The notes beneath the pieces were generated by a model. The model saw only the letters and a program-made list of their open reading frames with translations. It did no database searches and was not told the origin of the DNA. Positions 51,098-60,672 of a stretch of 64,000 nt of DNA are shown here, one piece after another. The position numbers and the translations under genes are program-made. The DNA is from Rubripirellula lacrimiformis (GTDB lineage Bacteria; Planctomycetota; Planctomycetia; Pirellulales; Pirellulaceae): positions 6,138,001-6,202,000 of the forward strand of contig NZ_CP036525.1 in the NCBI RefSeq assembly GCF_007741535.1. Direction: 5' to 3'. Each line of letters begins with the position of its first letter. Position 1 is the first letter of the stretch.

Positions 51098-54000
51098 CTA
51101 CTTAATTACCTGTAACGCGGATTCGAAGTCTTCACGCATCTCTTGCCACTGCTGGCGTTCTGTTTCAGTGAGCCCATTGGGATCGAGCCGCTCCTGGTCG
51201 ATCTGCCCCCACAGGGCACGAGCGTCATCCACCCGCTTTTGCCCCAAAAGGGCCAGCACCGAATGGAACTGAAAACGAGGTTCTTCGGCCGACGTGAGCG
51301 CCTCGCGGAACACTGCTTCGGCCTCGCCGAAGCGTCCCGCCTTCATCAAGACAACACCCTTGGTATCGAGAACCTCTGGATTTCGATTGGTCAATTTCAG
51401 CGCTTGGTCGATCGGCTCGATCCCCTCGGCCTCGCGTCCGCCGATCTCCGAAAATGCCATCGCCAAGTTGTTCAGTGTTCGCACTCGATCGGGTTGCAGG
51501 CGCCGAACCTGTGTGAATAGTTCGACCGCGCGAAGAAACTCCCCCTGTTGCATCATCAGGGTCGCGACACCCTCCAAAAGTGCCGATGAATTCGGGAATT
51601 TCGCGGTCGCGTCACTCAGCACGCTCGACTGCGCCTCCGTCAGCTTGCTGCCTGTTTCCCCAAGCAACGACTCGGCCAATAGGATCGCCGATTGCAGGTC
51701 ACCGTGCTGCTTGTGATGTTTCATCGAAATCTCGCTGGCTTGCTGGAAACGCTTCAACTGGTTCAGCGCAAGCACCAGATCGGGCAGGGCCTCTGCATTC
51801 TGCTGGTAAGCCTGTTCCAGCCATCCAATCGCTTCGTCACCGAAACCGACGCCCAGCAGCACGCGACCGGCGAGCAAGCCCGACGCACCGGCCCCCAACT
51901 GTCCACGTTCTTCGCCGTCGTACAGCGACACCCAGTCTTCGATCAAGTTGGGCAATTGATCACCTTGCCCCTTGGCGCGAGCGAGTCGAACGGTCAGGTC
52001 CAGGGCTGCCATCGCCGAGCCCGCTTGGCGACGGAGGCTTTCCAGCAGCGACGCAACCTTGGCATGATCTCCAGCATCGCCAAATTGCAGCAGCAGCAAA
52101 CCATAGCGGTGCAAATCGACCGGCAACGGCGTCGCAGTTTGCAGCAGATCTTCGAACAGAGCCTGTGCTTCGGTCCGATAGGCTTTCCACTGCACCGAAT
52201 TGCGATCCTCTGCCTGAGCCAGCAAGTCCGACAAAACAACGGCCTGCACTCGCGCGGCATCCTCAGCGACATCACCGCCTTCTCGCACCAGTTCACGCAA
52301 CTGGTCCAGCGAATCACGTCGTTGCTTTTCGGTGCCGCGGACGACCAGCAGCGCGGCGTACAGCAAACGGTTCTCGGCGGACGCTTGGCCAGCCCCCTTC
52401 AACAGCGATTCGATCTCAGCCCAATCCACATCCTCGCCTTCGCGGGCGGCCAAAGACCGCGCCAGTTCTCCCCGCAGGTCGGCGCGTTGTGGAAACTCTT
52501 TCTGCAGGTTTCGCAGCACCGTAATCTCGTCATCGGATTGCTTGGTGGCACGATACAGCCCGACCAGGAGGCGACGGGCCTTGAAGGTGGGGCGCGCGTC
52601 GTTGGCTTCCTTTGCCTTCGCGATTGCTGCGTCGAGCCGCCCGGCGGCGATGTCGGCGCGGGCAGAGAGCAACAAGCGATCGGCATTTTCCAGACCAGAC
52701 GACTGGTCCACCAACTGCTGCACTTCATTGATCCGCGCCTGATCGCCCGATTCAAGAGCGAGATCCATCTTAATCGTGGCGACCTGGAGCGGATCGGCGG
52801 TGGGCGATTCGGTGAGCCGACGGAGCGCATCCTGGGCGATTTCCGCAAATGCATCCGCCTCCGCACCGACGGACATTTTGGCGGCGACAGACGCGGTACG
52901 AGCAAGGACGTCCCAGCGGTTGGGATCACCAGCGGCGGATTCGGCCTCCCGCTGCGCCGTCTGGACCGCTTCGGCAATATCGCCGCTGCCAAGAGAGACT
53001 TGGATTTGGCGGGTAGCGTAACGATCGATGGACGCCATGGATTGGCGAGCGGACGACCGAATGAACTCGCTGGCGTCTCCATATCGCCCGGCTTGAATCA
53101 ATCGCTCCAGATACCGCTGCCGGGTGCGAGGTTGCCGATCACCGGCGTCGAGTGCTTGGGAGTAGAGCTCAAGAGACTGGTCGATCCGCCCGTCCAGCGC
53201 CGCAATCTCGGCACGCAGTGCGATCGCTCGCCCCCAACGGGGACGACGATCGATAATCTCGTCGACGAGCCGGGTCGCCGGACGAATCGCTTCTCGGATA
53301 GCCAGCTTGCTCTCGGCTTCCGCCGACTCACCTCGATCGCGCAAGCCGGCAATCAGTTCCTCCGCCTCTAACAAACGCCACTGAGTTCCCTGTTCCCCTT
53401 CGAGCGAACGAAGTTCTGCTGTCCAGAAGTCAATCGCCGCATCGGCTCCGCTAGGCGCATCAGCCCCCGACCGGCCTTTGACGGACGCGAGACCGGAAGC
53501 ATCCTCGCTGGTTGCCAGCAGACTGGCCAAACGGACCAGGTCAAACAAGTGCGAGGGGGTCCGTTGGGCGGGAGCGATGGTGGCAAGCGCGGCATAGGCA
53601 CGCGGCCAATCACCAGCAACAACCGCCTCGCGATAGGCCGTTTCGGACCAATGAGTAGCCGCATCATCAGCGACGCTCGCCGCACCGATCAATCGATCCA
53701 AATTCTTGCCGATCGGACGATTCTTGATCGCATCGATCTTGACCGCGACCAAATGAAACAGCGGGGCCTGGTCGCCAACGCGTTGCTCCAATTGCTTGAC
53801 CGCGATTGCCGTGGCATCATCGCTATCGAGTCCCGCCAAACGTTCGGCGACGAAGGCATAGGTAAGCGCCGATTCATCAGGAGCATTGGCAAGGGCAACC
53901 AATTGGTCGCGGTAACCGTCCGAGTTCCAATATTGCTCGATCGACTGCCCCGGTGGCGGAAGTTGCGTTTTCAGGACGCGAAGCCGGGACAGAACTTCAT

Positions 54001-56290
54001 CGGAAATATCAACGTCGGTTTCCGAAAGGTTGGAAAGCGCCTGAACCATCGACCGGACTGCCGAGAAATCCTGTCGTTCCGGCGGGCGACTGGCCTGCTC
54101 TGCCAGCGACGCTTCAATCACCGCAAGCAAATAGACCGGCTGTTGCGAATCCCCCATCTGCCGCCATTGATCGGCAGCACGCGCCGAACTGCCTGCGCGC
54201 CCGGTTGCAACGGCCAATCGAGCCAGCAACGTTGAATCGCCGGGGACGAACTTAAGAGCGTCCTGCAGCATCATCGGAGCTTGATCGTTAAGCCCGACGC
54301 TTTCGTAAAGATCAGCCAAACGCGTCGCCACTCTAACACGTTCATCCGACGGCACCTCGGCAACGCTATCCAAAGCGGATTGCAGGAGTTCAATCGCCGC
54401 TAGCATGCTGGGGACCGAATCGTCACCCGCAAGTTTCAACTCACTGTCCAAGACGATGAAACGCCACCGAGCGGTCTCGATCTGCCGTCCCAGCATGGAC
54501 CTTTGAGCCTTGGAAAACTGCGTGGTTGAAGTCTGCAGCAAGCGGCTGGATGCCTTCTCAATCGCCCGGCCGTACTCGGCGACGGCGGCCCCCGCACGCT
54601 GCAGCGTCCATGGGCCTGCGTTACCACTGACGTCGCCGGACGTAGCGACGGAATCAGCCGAGCCGGGACGACGCGAATCCGATGCGCCACCAAGGATCGC
54701 GGCGCGCGCCGTTGTCATCGCGATGGCCGCGGTCAAGTTCAGGCTTGGCTCTCCCAAACGCGATTGACCGGACTGCCAAACTTCAACCGCCCGCTCGACT
54801 TCATCACGACTAAGAGCGAAACGCCCGGCGTTATCGTGCACCGCCTCGATCATTTGCGGGACAATTCCCGGAACATCCAGTGTGGTCAGCAGATCGAACC
54901 ACGACTGGACCATCGCAACGCGATCCGCGGAATCCAACGCCTCTTCATCACCACCTGCGCTGACTGCGGCGCCGACCAGTTCAGTCGCGCGAGCGAGCAA
55001 CTGGTAATGCCAAAAAGGGGGCGAAAGCTGAGCGCCAAAGTCGATTTCAATGGCGGATGCCGCATCTGCCGACACAGCAACGCCTTCCTCCTGCACACCT
55101 TCTGCGTCCCGCCAGATGTTCAACTCGTTGGCAGAATTTGTAGCTGCACGAACGATCCAATCGAGGGTCTTCGCCGAAGGAATTTCGGGCGCATTCGCTT
55201 CGTCTAAGCCCCGGGAGGCCCCGCTGCCGCTTGAGCCTGGAAACTGGTAAGCCAACAAAATCAATTTCGCCCGAGGCGAATCAGCTTGGCCAAGCCGCTG
55301 CAGGGATTGCTCGATCCAAGACTTCCACTGCGGATCCAGCCCGGAAACTCCGTTTTCGCGAACTGCGAATTTCCCGGGGTCTCGGCGGACCCAGCGCAAG
55401 AACACGTCCAAAAGATCCAGATCCGATGGATCGAGCGTGAGTGCTTTCTGCAGCACATCTGTCGCCGGACGTTGCGCTAAGCCCGACCAGTAATCCTTAT
55501 CCGCAAGCGGTTCTGCTTCCGAGGACGCACCGCCATCCTCGCTCGCATTCTCGTCAAGCTGACCAATCTTCGCCAATGCCAAGAATTCGTGGGCAGCCGC
55601 ATCCGTCTGCGGAGCGTCGAGCAAGATGGTCTGCCGCTCAGCTTCCGCCAACCAATTGCCACCCATCTGAATGAGACGGCGGATCAACCGATACCGAAGT
55701 TGCTGCGCATCTTCGAGGGAACCATCCCCCAACGTTGCCAGCGCACCGGACAGCGCGCGACGGGCGTTGTTGATGGCGGCCGCCTGCTGTTCCAGCGGTG
55801 CATCGGCGACCGCATCGTCGGCTGACACTCCGGTTCGCACGATGGCTTCGGTGTCCCCAGGACGCAACAAGAGATAACGCTGCAACCACTGGCTTTCGGC
55901 CAAATGATCGCCGCGACTGCGGGACTCGTCCGCCCGGTCCGCAAACACGGTGGCAGTCTTGCCAGAGTGATAAAAATACGACGCCGCAGCAGCCACCATC
56001 AGCACCGCAAAGATGGCCGCTGACTTGATCGCGAACGGAACATTGAAACGCCACTTTTGCCGTCGCGACACTAGCTTTTGGGCGTGAAAATCCGACACGG
56101 ACTTCGACTGCACCCCGGCATCGCGCCCGGTCGACTGACCTCCGCCCGCTGATGTGCTGCCCGCTGATGTGCTGCCCGCTGATGTGCTGCCCGCTGATGT
56201 GCTGCCCGCTGATGCGCTGCCCGCTGATGCGCTGCCCGGAGATGCACTGCCAGGCGCATGAGAATCGCGGGAGGAGTGATTCGTTTTCAT
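51098..56290 (-). CDS. Giant membrane-anchored TPR protein of the exosortase locus (PrsT-like)
   Basis: A 1,730-residue protein with a low-complexity N-terminus (about residues 14-48, GSASA/GSTSA pentapeptides), one membrane helix (IKSAAIFAVLMVAAAASYFYH, about 88-108), and many tetratricopeptide-like helical repeats up to the C-terminus (for example AKFPNSSALLEGVATLMMQ and QLFTQVRRLQPDRVRTLNN-type units near the end). It recalls the TPR proteins (PrsT) of PEP-CTERM loci but is about twice their usual length. It probably scaffolds the export machinery in the periplasm. It ends four bases before EpsI. The 5' minisatellite makes its N-terminus variable in length. Long frames on the other strand are shadows. 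Confidence 0.85.
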   Translation of the reverse strand: MKTNHSSRDSHAPGSASPGSASAGSASAGSTSAGSTSAGSTSAGSTSAGGGQSTGRDAGVQSKSVSDFHAQKLVSRRQKWRFNVPFAIKSAAIFAVLMVAAAASYFYHSGKTATVFADRADESRSRGDHLAESQWLQRYLLLRPGDTEAIVRTGVSADDAVADAPLEQQAAAINNARRALSGALATLGDGSLEDAQQLRYRLIRRLIQMGGNWLAEAERQTILLDAPQTDAAAHEFLALAKIGQLDENASEDGGASSEAEPLADKDYWSGLAQRPATDVLQKALTLDPSDLDLLDVFLRWVRRDPGKFAVRENGVSGLDPQWKSWIEQSLQRLGQADSPRAKLILLAYQFPGSSGSGASRGLDEANAPEIPSAKTLDWIVRAATNSANELNIWRDAEGVQEEGVAVSADAASAIEIDFGAQLSPPFWHYQLLARATELVGAAVSAGGDEEALDSADRVAMVQSWFDLLTTLDVPGIVPQMIEAVHDNAGRFALSRDEVERAVEVWQSGQSRLGEPSLNLTAAIAMTTARAAILGGASDSRRPGSADSVATSGDVSGNAGPWTLQRAGAAVAEYGRAIEKASSRLLQTSTTQFSKAQRSMLGRQIETARWRFIVLDSELKLAGDDSVPSMLAAIELLQSALDSVAEVPSDERVRVATRLADLYESVGLNDQAPMMLQDALKFVPGDSTLLARLAVATGRAGSSARAADQWRQMGDSQQPVYLLAVIEASLAEQASRPPERQDFSAVRSMVQALSNLSETDVDISDEVLSRLRVLKTQLPPPGQSIEQYWNSDGYRDQLVALANAPDESALTYAFVAERLAGLDSDDATAIAVKQLEQRVGDQAPLFHLVAVKIDAIKNRPIGKNLDRLIGAASVADDAATHWSETAYREAVVAGDWPRAYAALATIAPAQRTPSHLFDLVRLASLLATSEDASGLASVKGRSGADAPSGADAAIDFWTAELRSLEGEQGTQWRLLEAEELIAGLRDRGESAEAESKLAIREAIRPATRLVDEIIDRRPRWGRAIALRAEIAALDGRIDQSLELYSQALDAGDRQPRTRQRYLERLIQAGRYGDASEFIRSSARQSMASIDRYATRQIQVSLGSGDIAEAVQTAQREAESAAGDPNRWDVLARTASVAAKMSVGAEADAFAEIAQDALRRLTESPTADPLQVATIKMDLALESGDQARINEVQQLVDQSSGLENADRLLLSARADIAAGRLDAAIAKAKEANDARPTFKARRLLVGLYRATKQSDDEITVLRNLQKEFPQRADLRGELARSLAAREGEDVDWAEIESLLKGAGQASAENRLLYAALLVVRGTEKQRRDSLDQLRELVREGGDVAEDAARVQAVVLSDLLAQAEDRNSVQWKAYRTEAQALFEDLLQTATPLPVDLHRYGLLLLQFGDAGDHAKVASLLESLRRQAGSAMAALDLTVRLARAKGQGDQLPNLIEDWVSLYDGEERGQLGAGASGLLAGRVLLGVGFGDEAIGWLEQAYQQNAEALPDLVLALNQLKRFQQASEISMKHHKQHGDLQSAILLAESLLGETGSKLTEAQSSVLSDATAKFPNSSALLEGVATLMMQQGEFLRAVELFTQVRRLQPDRVRTLNNLAMAFSEIGGREAEGIEPIDQALKLTNRNPEVLDTKGVVLMKAGRFGEAEAVFREALTSAEEPRFQFHSVLALLGQKRVDDARALWGQIDQERLDPNGLTETERQQWQEMREDFESALQVIK
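56146..56250. repeat. 15-bp minisatellite, seven units, in TPR protein N-terminus
   Basis: Units of CCGCTGATGTGCTGC with variants (GATGCG, GGAGATGCAC) repeat seven times. On the minus strand each unit encodes GSTSA or GSASA. The 15-bp size keeps the frame on expansion or contraction. Confidence 0.9.
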
Positions 56291-56697
56291 AGGTTATGGG
56301 GCGGGAGCGGAGGGCGGGGGGAGGCTTGATGAACCGCGGCAGGTACAAGACGAGCACGGCACTTTGAAATGTCGCGATTCAGTGGTGTCGGTCGAACGGG
56401 CTGATGCTGCGAACCAGAGCTCGCCGAGTGCTTTATCGCAACGAGGAATTTAGTTTTGCTTGGTTAGCCGTTTGGGCGTTAGCCCCGGTCCTTGGGTGAC
56501 GAAACCGAGGCTAGCGACTGAACGCCGCCGCTGTGAAGAATTCATCCCGCACGTTTTGGGCGGTTATTCGTAGCGGAACTCGTCAAGAGTTTCGGCCTAG
56601 GATGTGAGACCACCGAAAGTCTTGACGACCTCCGCTACGCAATGCTTCACTGCGTTGCGTGAGACAGCTAACTCGAACATTCAAATGCGACAAAGCA
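56291..56697. other. Intergenic region with repeats between TPR and kinase genes
   Basis: 407 bp between two same-strand genes. The part 56455-56520 (GGTCCTTGGGTGACGAAACC) is homologous to the second half of the 182-bp array units, and 56569-56639 is a palindrome. No gene is supported. A promoter for the TPR gene may lie next to 56290. Confidence 0.6.
56569..56639. repeat. Palindromic repeat of the CGTAGCGGAA family
   Basis: Left arm CGTAGCGGAACTCGTCAAGA (56569) with GTTTCGG; right arm CCGAAAGTCTTGACGACCTC (56613) with CGCTACG. The two 27-base arms pair with three mismatches over an 17-base loop. Related arms occur at three other places in the window. Confidence 0.85.
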
Positions 56698-59040
56698 CTA
56701 GGACTCGATCGCGGAGTAATGGTAATCACCGTAACGGTAGGCATAAGCCCGTGAGGTCACTCCGCTAAAAATCGTGCCGGTCACATTAGCACCGGCCGAT
56801 TCGAGACGTCGTGAGGTCCGTTCAAGCGAATCCATGCGAGTCCGATCTCGCATGACGCACAACAACGTCACATCGGTCGCCGCGGCAAGCGCCAACGTTT
56901 CCCCGGCCGACAGAACCGGTGCGGTGTCAAACACGATGAAGTCATATTGCTGCAGAGCTTGTTCGATCAATGTTTCGATTCCGGATTGAGTGATCAAACG
57001 GTGGGGGCTCGCATCCAAACGCCCCGCTGGCAGGACATGCACCAAATTACCAAGCGACCGATTGATCGCATCTTTCAGTTCCACTCGACCGCCGAGCACT
57101 CCGGTCAACCCGGGCGATAGATCGATCCCGAATACATCGTGCAAATCGGGACATCGGGTATCACCATCGACCAACAAAACGGTCTTGTTGCTTGCCTTGG
57201 CCAGCGACACCGCCAATTGCGCCGCAGCCGTGCTTTTGCCTTCGCCCGACATGCTGCTACAGATCGCGATGGTCCGGGCGCCGCGTGTCTGTTGGGACAG
57301 GAACAAATTCGCTCGCAAGGCATCGACACTTTCTTCAAAAATCCGCCGCCCCTTCGAATTCCGAGGATCGATTGGCGCACGAGTCAGTTCGCCCACAACC
57401 GGGGCCAAAACCGCGCAGCGGTCTACGGCATTAGCGTCGGTGATTCGCTGCGTCCGCATCTCCCACAGCAAACCGACCAGGAAGGGAATCGCGAAGCAGG
57501 CTCCGGACGCCATCAGGATTTTCTTCGTTGGAATGCTTTCGACCGGTGCCCGCGGTGGCGTAGCTTCGGCGAGCGACCGGACCGCACCGTCCTGACGCCT
57601 CTCCGTCCGGATTTCGGCGACCCGTTGACGCAACTTATCGAGCACGCCATTGCCCACCGCTAAATCCTCCTCTGCGAACTGCAATTCCGCCGCATCCCCA
57701 CCAAGCTGCTCCAAACGAACCCGTTCGCGGTCGTAGTGCGTATTGAGGACCGCCAGCCTAGCTTCCAACTCTTTGCGAGCTAGCTGAGCTGTTTCTTGGT
57801 CAATCTTCATAGCGGCCTGACGCATTGCCACCGCCTTGCGTTTCGCCAGTTGTTGATCGGCCAAAAATTGGTCGCGTTGCAGTTGAACCTCAGCATCGAC
57901 CGCTGCCAACTCTTGCTTGTAAATCGTTTCGGCACGGTCCTCCAATTCCGCCTGCACGCGTTCGCGAGCTGCTGTAAGAGCCTCTTCAACCTTGCCCTCC
58001 CAAAGAGCCTGGTCCGCCACGATTCCCCGGTAGTGTTCGCGATTGATGCGGACCAAATCAGAAGCTTCCATATTCAGCCGAAGACCTTCGTAGTAGGCGG
58101 CCTTTTTGCGAGCCTGCAGGACATCGGCATCGGTCTGGGCCATCCGGTCCACATCGTTGCTAGAAATTGACTGACGTCGCACCTCTCGCCGAACCGGAAC
58201 AAACGCGACACCGGCAGCATCCAAATCCATGACGGAAACGCTGTCGGCTGCCGCCAAATCACTAACGTTTTCGATTTCCACCTCGTTCGCCATCGCCTCG
58301 GAGGCGTCCAGAACCGAAAGCTTGACTTCGATGTCCGTGATTTTCGATCGCAATTCGGCGAACAGCGCAAGACTACTTTCATCCTCTGCCACCGAAAGCC
58401 GAGCCGCCGGATTGAAGCCGAGAGTACGCTCGGACAGCGATTGGACGCGAGACTGCCGATTCGACACCTCGGCCTCCCATCGCTGAATTTCGGGCTCGAG
58501 CCACCTCTCTAGGTTATTCGTCCGCTTGCTGTCGAACGCATCACGCTGCCTCAAATACGCATTGACCACCGCGTTGCAAACCTTCGCCGCCATGTCTCGG
58601 TCAGAGTCTTCGTAACTGACCAACATCTGTGTCTTGGCCCCCGCGCTTTGCACCGACAAGTTCTTGCGAAGCTGGGCCTCCGCTGTCTCCGGATCACTCA
58701 GGCTAGGCGCTGAACGCAGATCGGGGTCGCTAAGAACAGGGTCCAAAACGATCGGGTTGAGAAAAAGCGCTCGCTCGGTCCGCACCAGATCGTCAACCAT
58801 AGGCATCACGCCCTTAAAAACTACATAGTCCTGATTGGCTTCCAAAAGGTGGATCGCCTTGTACCGCGGCACGAAGGTTTTCAGCACCACAAACCCGGCG
58901 AGGGATGCGAGCACTAAACCGATTGGCACAGCCCAGAACCAGCACCTTCGGACGGTCACCCATAGCATCCAAGGATCAAAACTGGCGCCAGACGCGGCGT
59001 CACCGATTGATGCCGAAGAAGCGGAACGAGATGGATGCAT
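56698..59040 (-). CDS. Wzz-type chain-length regulator fused to bacterial tyrosine kinase (BY-kinase)
   Basis: 780 residues. An N-terminal Wzz domain starts with a membrane helix (FWAVPIGLVLASLAGFVVL), is followed by a long coiled-coil periplasmic region (about 150-460), and closes with a second helix near 520. The cytoplasmic kinase has Walker A SSMSGEGKSTA (about 593-603), Walker A' VLLVDGDTRCPDL (about 619-631) and Walker B FIVFDTAPVL (about 702-711). The tail holds a tyrosine cluster, YAYRYGDYHY (about 766-775), the usual autophosphorylation site. It should set chain length together with the polymerase. No low-molecular-weight or PHP phosphatase is in the window. It is 266 bp downstream of the exosortase gene. 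Confidence 0.93.
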   Translation of the reverse strand: MHPSRSASSASIGDAASGASFDPWMLWVTVRRCWFWAVPIGLVLASLAGFVVLKTFVPRYKAIHLLEANQDYVVFKGVMPMVDDLVRTERALFLNPIVLDPVLSDPDLRSAPSLSDPETAEAQLRKNLSVQSAGAKTQMLVSYEDSDRDMAAKVCNAVVNAYLRQRDAFDSKRTNNLERWLEPEIQRWEAEVSNRQSRVQSLSERTLGFNPAARLSVAEDESSLALFAELRSKITDIEVKLSVLDASEAMANEVEIENVSDLAAADSVSVMDLDAAGVAFVPVRREVRRQSISSNDVDRMAQTDADVLQARKKAAYYEGLRLNMEASDLVRINREHYRGIVADQALWEGKVEEALTAARERVQAELEDRAETIYKQELAAVDAEVQLQRDQFLADQQLAKRKAVAMRQAAMKIDQETAQLARKELEARLAVLNTHYDRERVRLEQLGGDAAELQFAEEDLAVGNGVLDKLRQRVAEIRTERRQDGAVRSLAEATPPRAPVESIPTKKILMASGACFAIPFLVGLLWEMRTQRITDANAVDRCAVLAPVVGELTRAPIDPRNSKGRRIFEESVDALRANLFLSQQTRGARTIAICSSMSGEGKSTAAAQLAVSLAKASNKTVLLVDGDTRCPDLHDVFGIDLSPGLTGVLGGRVELKDAINRSLGNLVHVLPAGRLDASPHRLITQSGIETLIEQALQQYDFIVFDTAPVLSAGETLALAAATDVTLLCVMRDRTRMDSLERTSRRLESAGANVTGTIFSGVTSRAYAYRYGDYHYSAIES

Positions 59041-59306
59041 AGTGGTTCTAGTAACAGGCGGAAATGCGATGACATCAAAGGAAGACTGCGGCCCAGAAAA
59101 GGACGGGCGTGACCGGCTAGATCGCAGAAACGGAGAGGGAGAGGGGAGGGGTCAGCGGGGGGGAAGGAACCAGTTCTATTCAGCAGAACGCGTGATCTGG
59201 AGGAAAGTACGCATCGAACATGAGAAAATTTGAGCATTTTGTTCAAGCGGAACTCATGCAGACAAAGCAGGCCCAAACGCCAGCGACCCTGCGAACTCTG
59301 AATCAT

Positions 59307-60305
59307 TCAAGCCGGCTGCAAAAAGTCTCTAGCGACGACCTGCTCCAGCGGCCGATAAACCGTCGACCAATACCAATACACTGCGTACATCAAGGCAAAC
59401 CCGAGCGGAATCATCAACAGGCCCGAGTAGTCATGGATCGCGTGACGCAAATCGGCCGACTGCGTCCACTGATACAACCAACCCGTCGCCACAATCCGTG
59501 TAGAGTTCGCCACCAAAGCCACTGGGATGACCGACAAAATCAACACCAGCCGGTCTCCCCAATTCCGAGCAGAAACGGCCGCAAAGTAATACGCCGTCGC
59601 CATCAACCCCACGAAAATCCGCAGCCCGCTGCAGGCCGGTTCGATATTCAACTTCTCCGCTCCAACCCAAATCAGGTGCCCTTCGGCGACCGCTGGTTGG
59701 CCAATGACTCTCAAGCCCGCCGTGCTAATCGCGGTGGCGACCCCCTGCAGCTGAAAACTCAACAGACTTTCTGCTTGATACGGGATGGGAATCGCAAAAA
59801 ACAGAAATGCGATGGCAGGAATCGACCAAACCAATGCCGCCCTACCGAAAACCACCCAAACACAGCCCCCGATCAGAAAAACGAACGACCAAGCATCCAT
59901 GAAATCGGCGTAGATCAAGCGACCAACAACTCGAACCGCAATCGCGAACCCCACCAACCATAGCCCTGACCAGCAGACCCCGCCGGACGAGATCCCCGGA
60001 AACGAATCTCGCCGCGCCAAAGCGATCGACAGTGCCAAGGGCAATACAATCCAACCGTGCGAATAATCTGGTTCCCGGATCCAGTTTTCGGCCACCCACT
60101 GAAGCGTTGGCCAATAGGCATACGCCATCGCCGCCAACAAGACAAAGAGAAAAACACCATGGCTGGCAACCCAGGCCATTGGCGAGGGGCGACACAGGGG
60201 ACTCGCTTCCGTCTTCTTGGATCTGGAACGGGGCTCCGATTCGCCAGCAAACGCCCGCTGATCAATCGCAATTGTTGGCCGAACTTTTTTTCTTCGACGG
60301 GCCAT
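59307..60305 (-). CDS. Exosortase (EpsH family)
   Basis: A 332-residue polytopic membrane transpeptidase-like enzyme with about eight helices. The predicted active site is complete: Cys in EPACSGLRIF (about residue 225), Arg in NSTRIVATG (about 269) and His in HDYSGLLMIPLG (about 291). It should cleave PEP-CTERM proteins such as the one at 9420-10295 during export. ATG at 60305 (MARRRKKVRPTIAID) is chosen over the longer frame from 60464, whose first 53 residues have no membrane or domain character. It may belong to a planctomycete subclass, but its class was not tested. It is the first gene of the core operon. Confidence 0.92.
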   Translation of the reverse strand: MARRRKKVRPTIAIDQRAFAGESEPRSRSKKTEASPLCRPSPMAWVASHGVFLFVLLAAMAYAYWPTLQWVAENWIREPDYSHGWIVLPLALSIALARRDSFPGISSGGVCWSGLWLVGFAIAVRVVGRLIYADFMDAWSFVFLIGGCVWVVFGRAALVWSIPAIAFLFFAIPIPYQAESLLSFQLQGVATAISTAGLRVIGQPAVAEGHLIWVGAEKLNIEPACSGLRIFVGLMATAYYFAAVSARNWGDRLVLILSVIPVALVANSTRIVATGWLYQWTQSADLRHAIHDYSGLLMIPLGFALMYAVYWYWSTVYRPLEQVVARDFLQPA

Positions 60306-60672
60306 GGCAGGTGTTGAACTTGGAAAACTAGGTTTTAAAAAGGAAGCCTGTTTGCACGGGCGGTAGTAGGCAAACGTATCGCTCGTATCGCTGCACCAGG
60401 AACAACTGTGACTCCGCACACACAGATGAATCGCACTGCCGACGGCGGGCGGGCGGAGCAGCATACTGATCTTGATCCCCCCATCCTAGCCATGTAGGCT
60501 GTCCTGTCAAGAATCACTTTCTCGTCTCGAGAGGGGGAGTGCAAAAGTGCTTTTCACGACGTTATAAAAAGACCGTAAGGCATCGCTGGCGGCGTCCAAG
60601 GCGACGCATTCGATGAAAATGATTCGAAGGAATTGACGCGATCTCTTTTCCGCAGCCGCTCGATTCGTTGAC
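60306..60672. other. Divergent intergenic region upstream of the exosortase
   Basis: 367 bp between diverging genes; the promoter of the exosortase operon should lie here. No clear -35/-10 boxes or operator palindromes were found. The exosortase frame stays open to 60464 but the added part looks noncoding. Confidence 0.4.

Noticed and set aside
51692-53371. A 559-codon plus-strand open frame opposite the TPR gene
   Set aside because: It lies wholly antisense to a well-supported TPR gene, shows no domain, and its length follows from the GC-rich codon pattern of the true gene.
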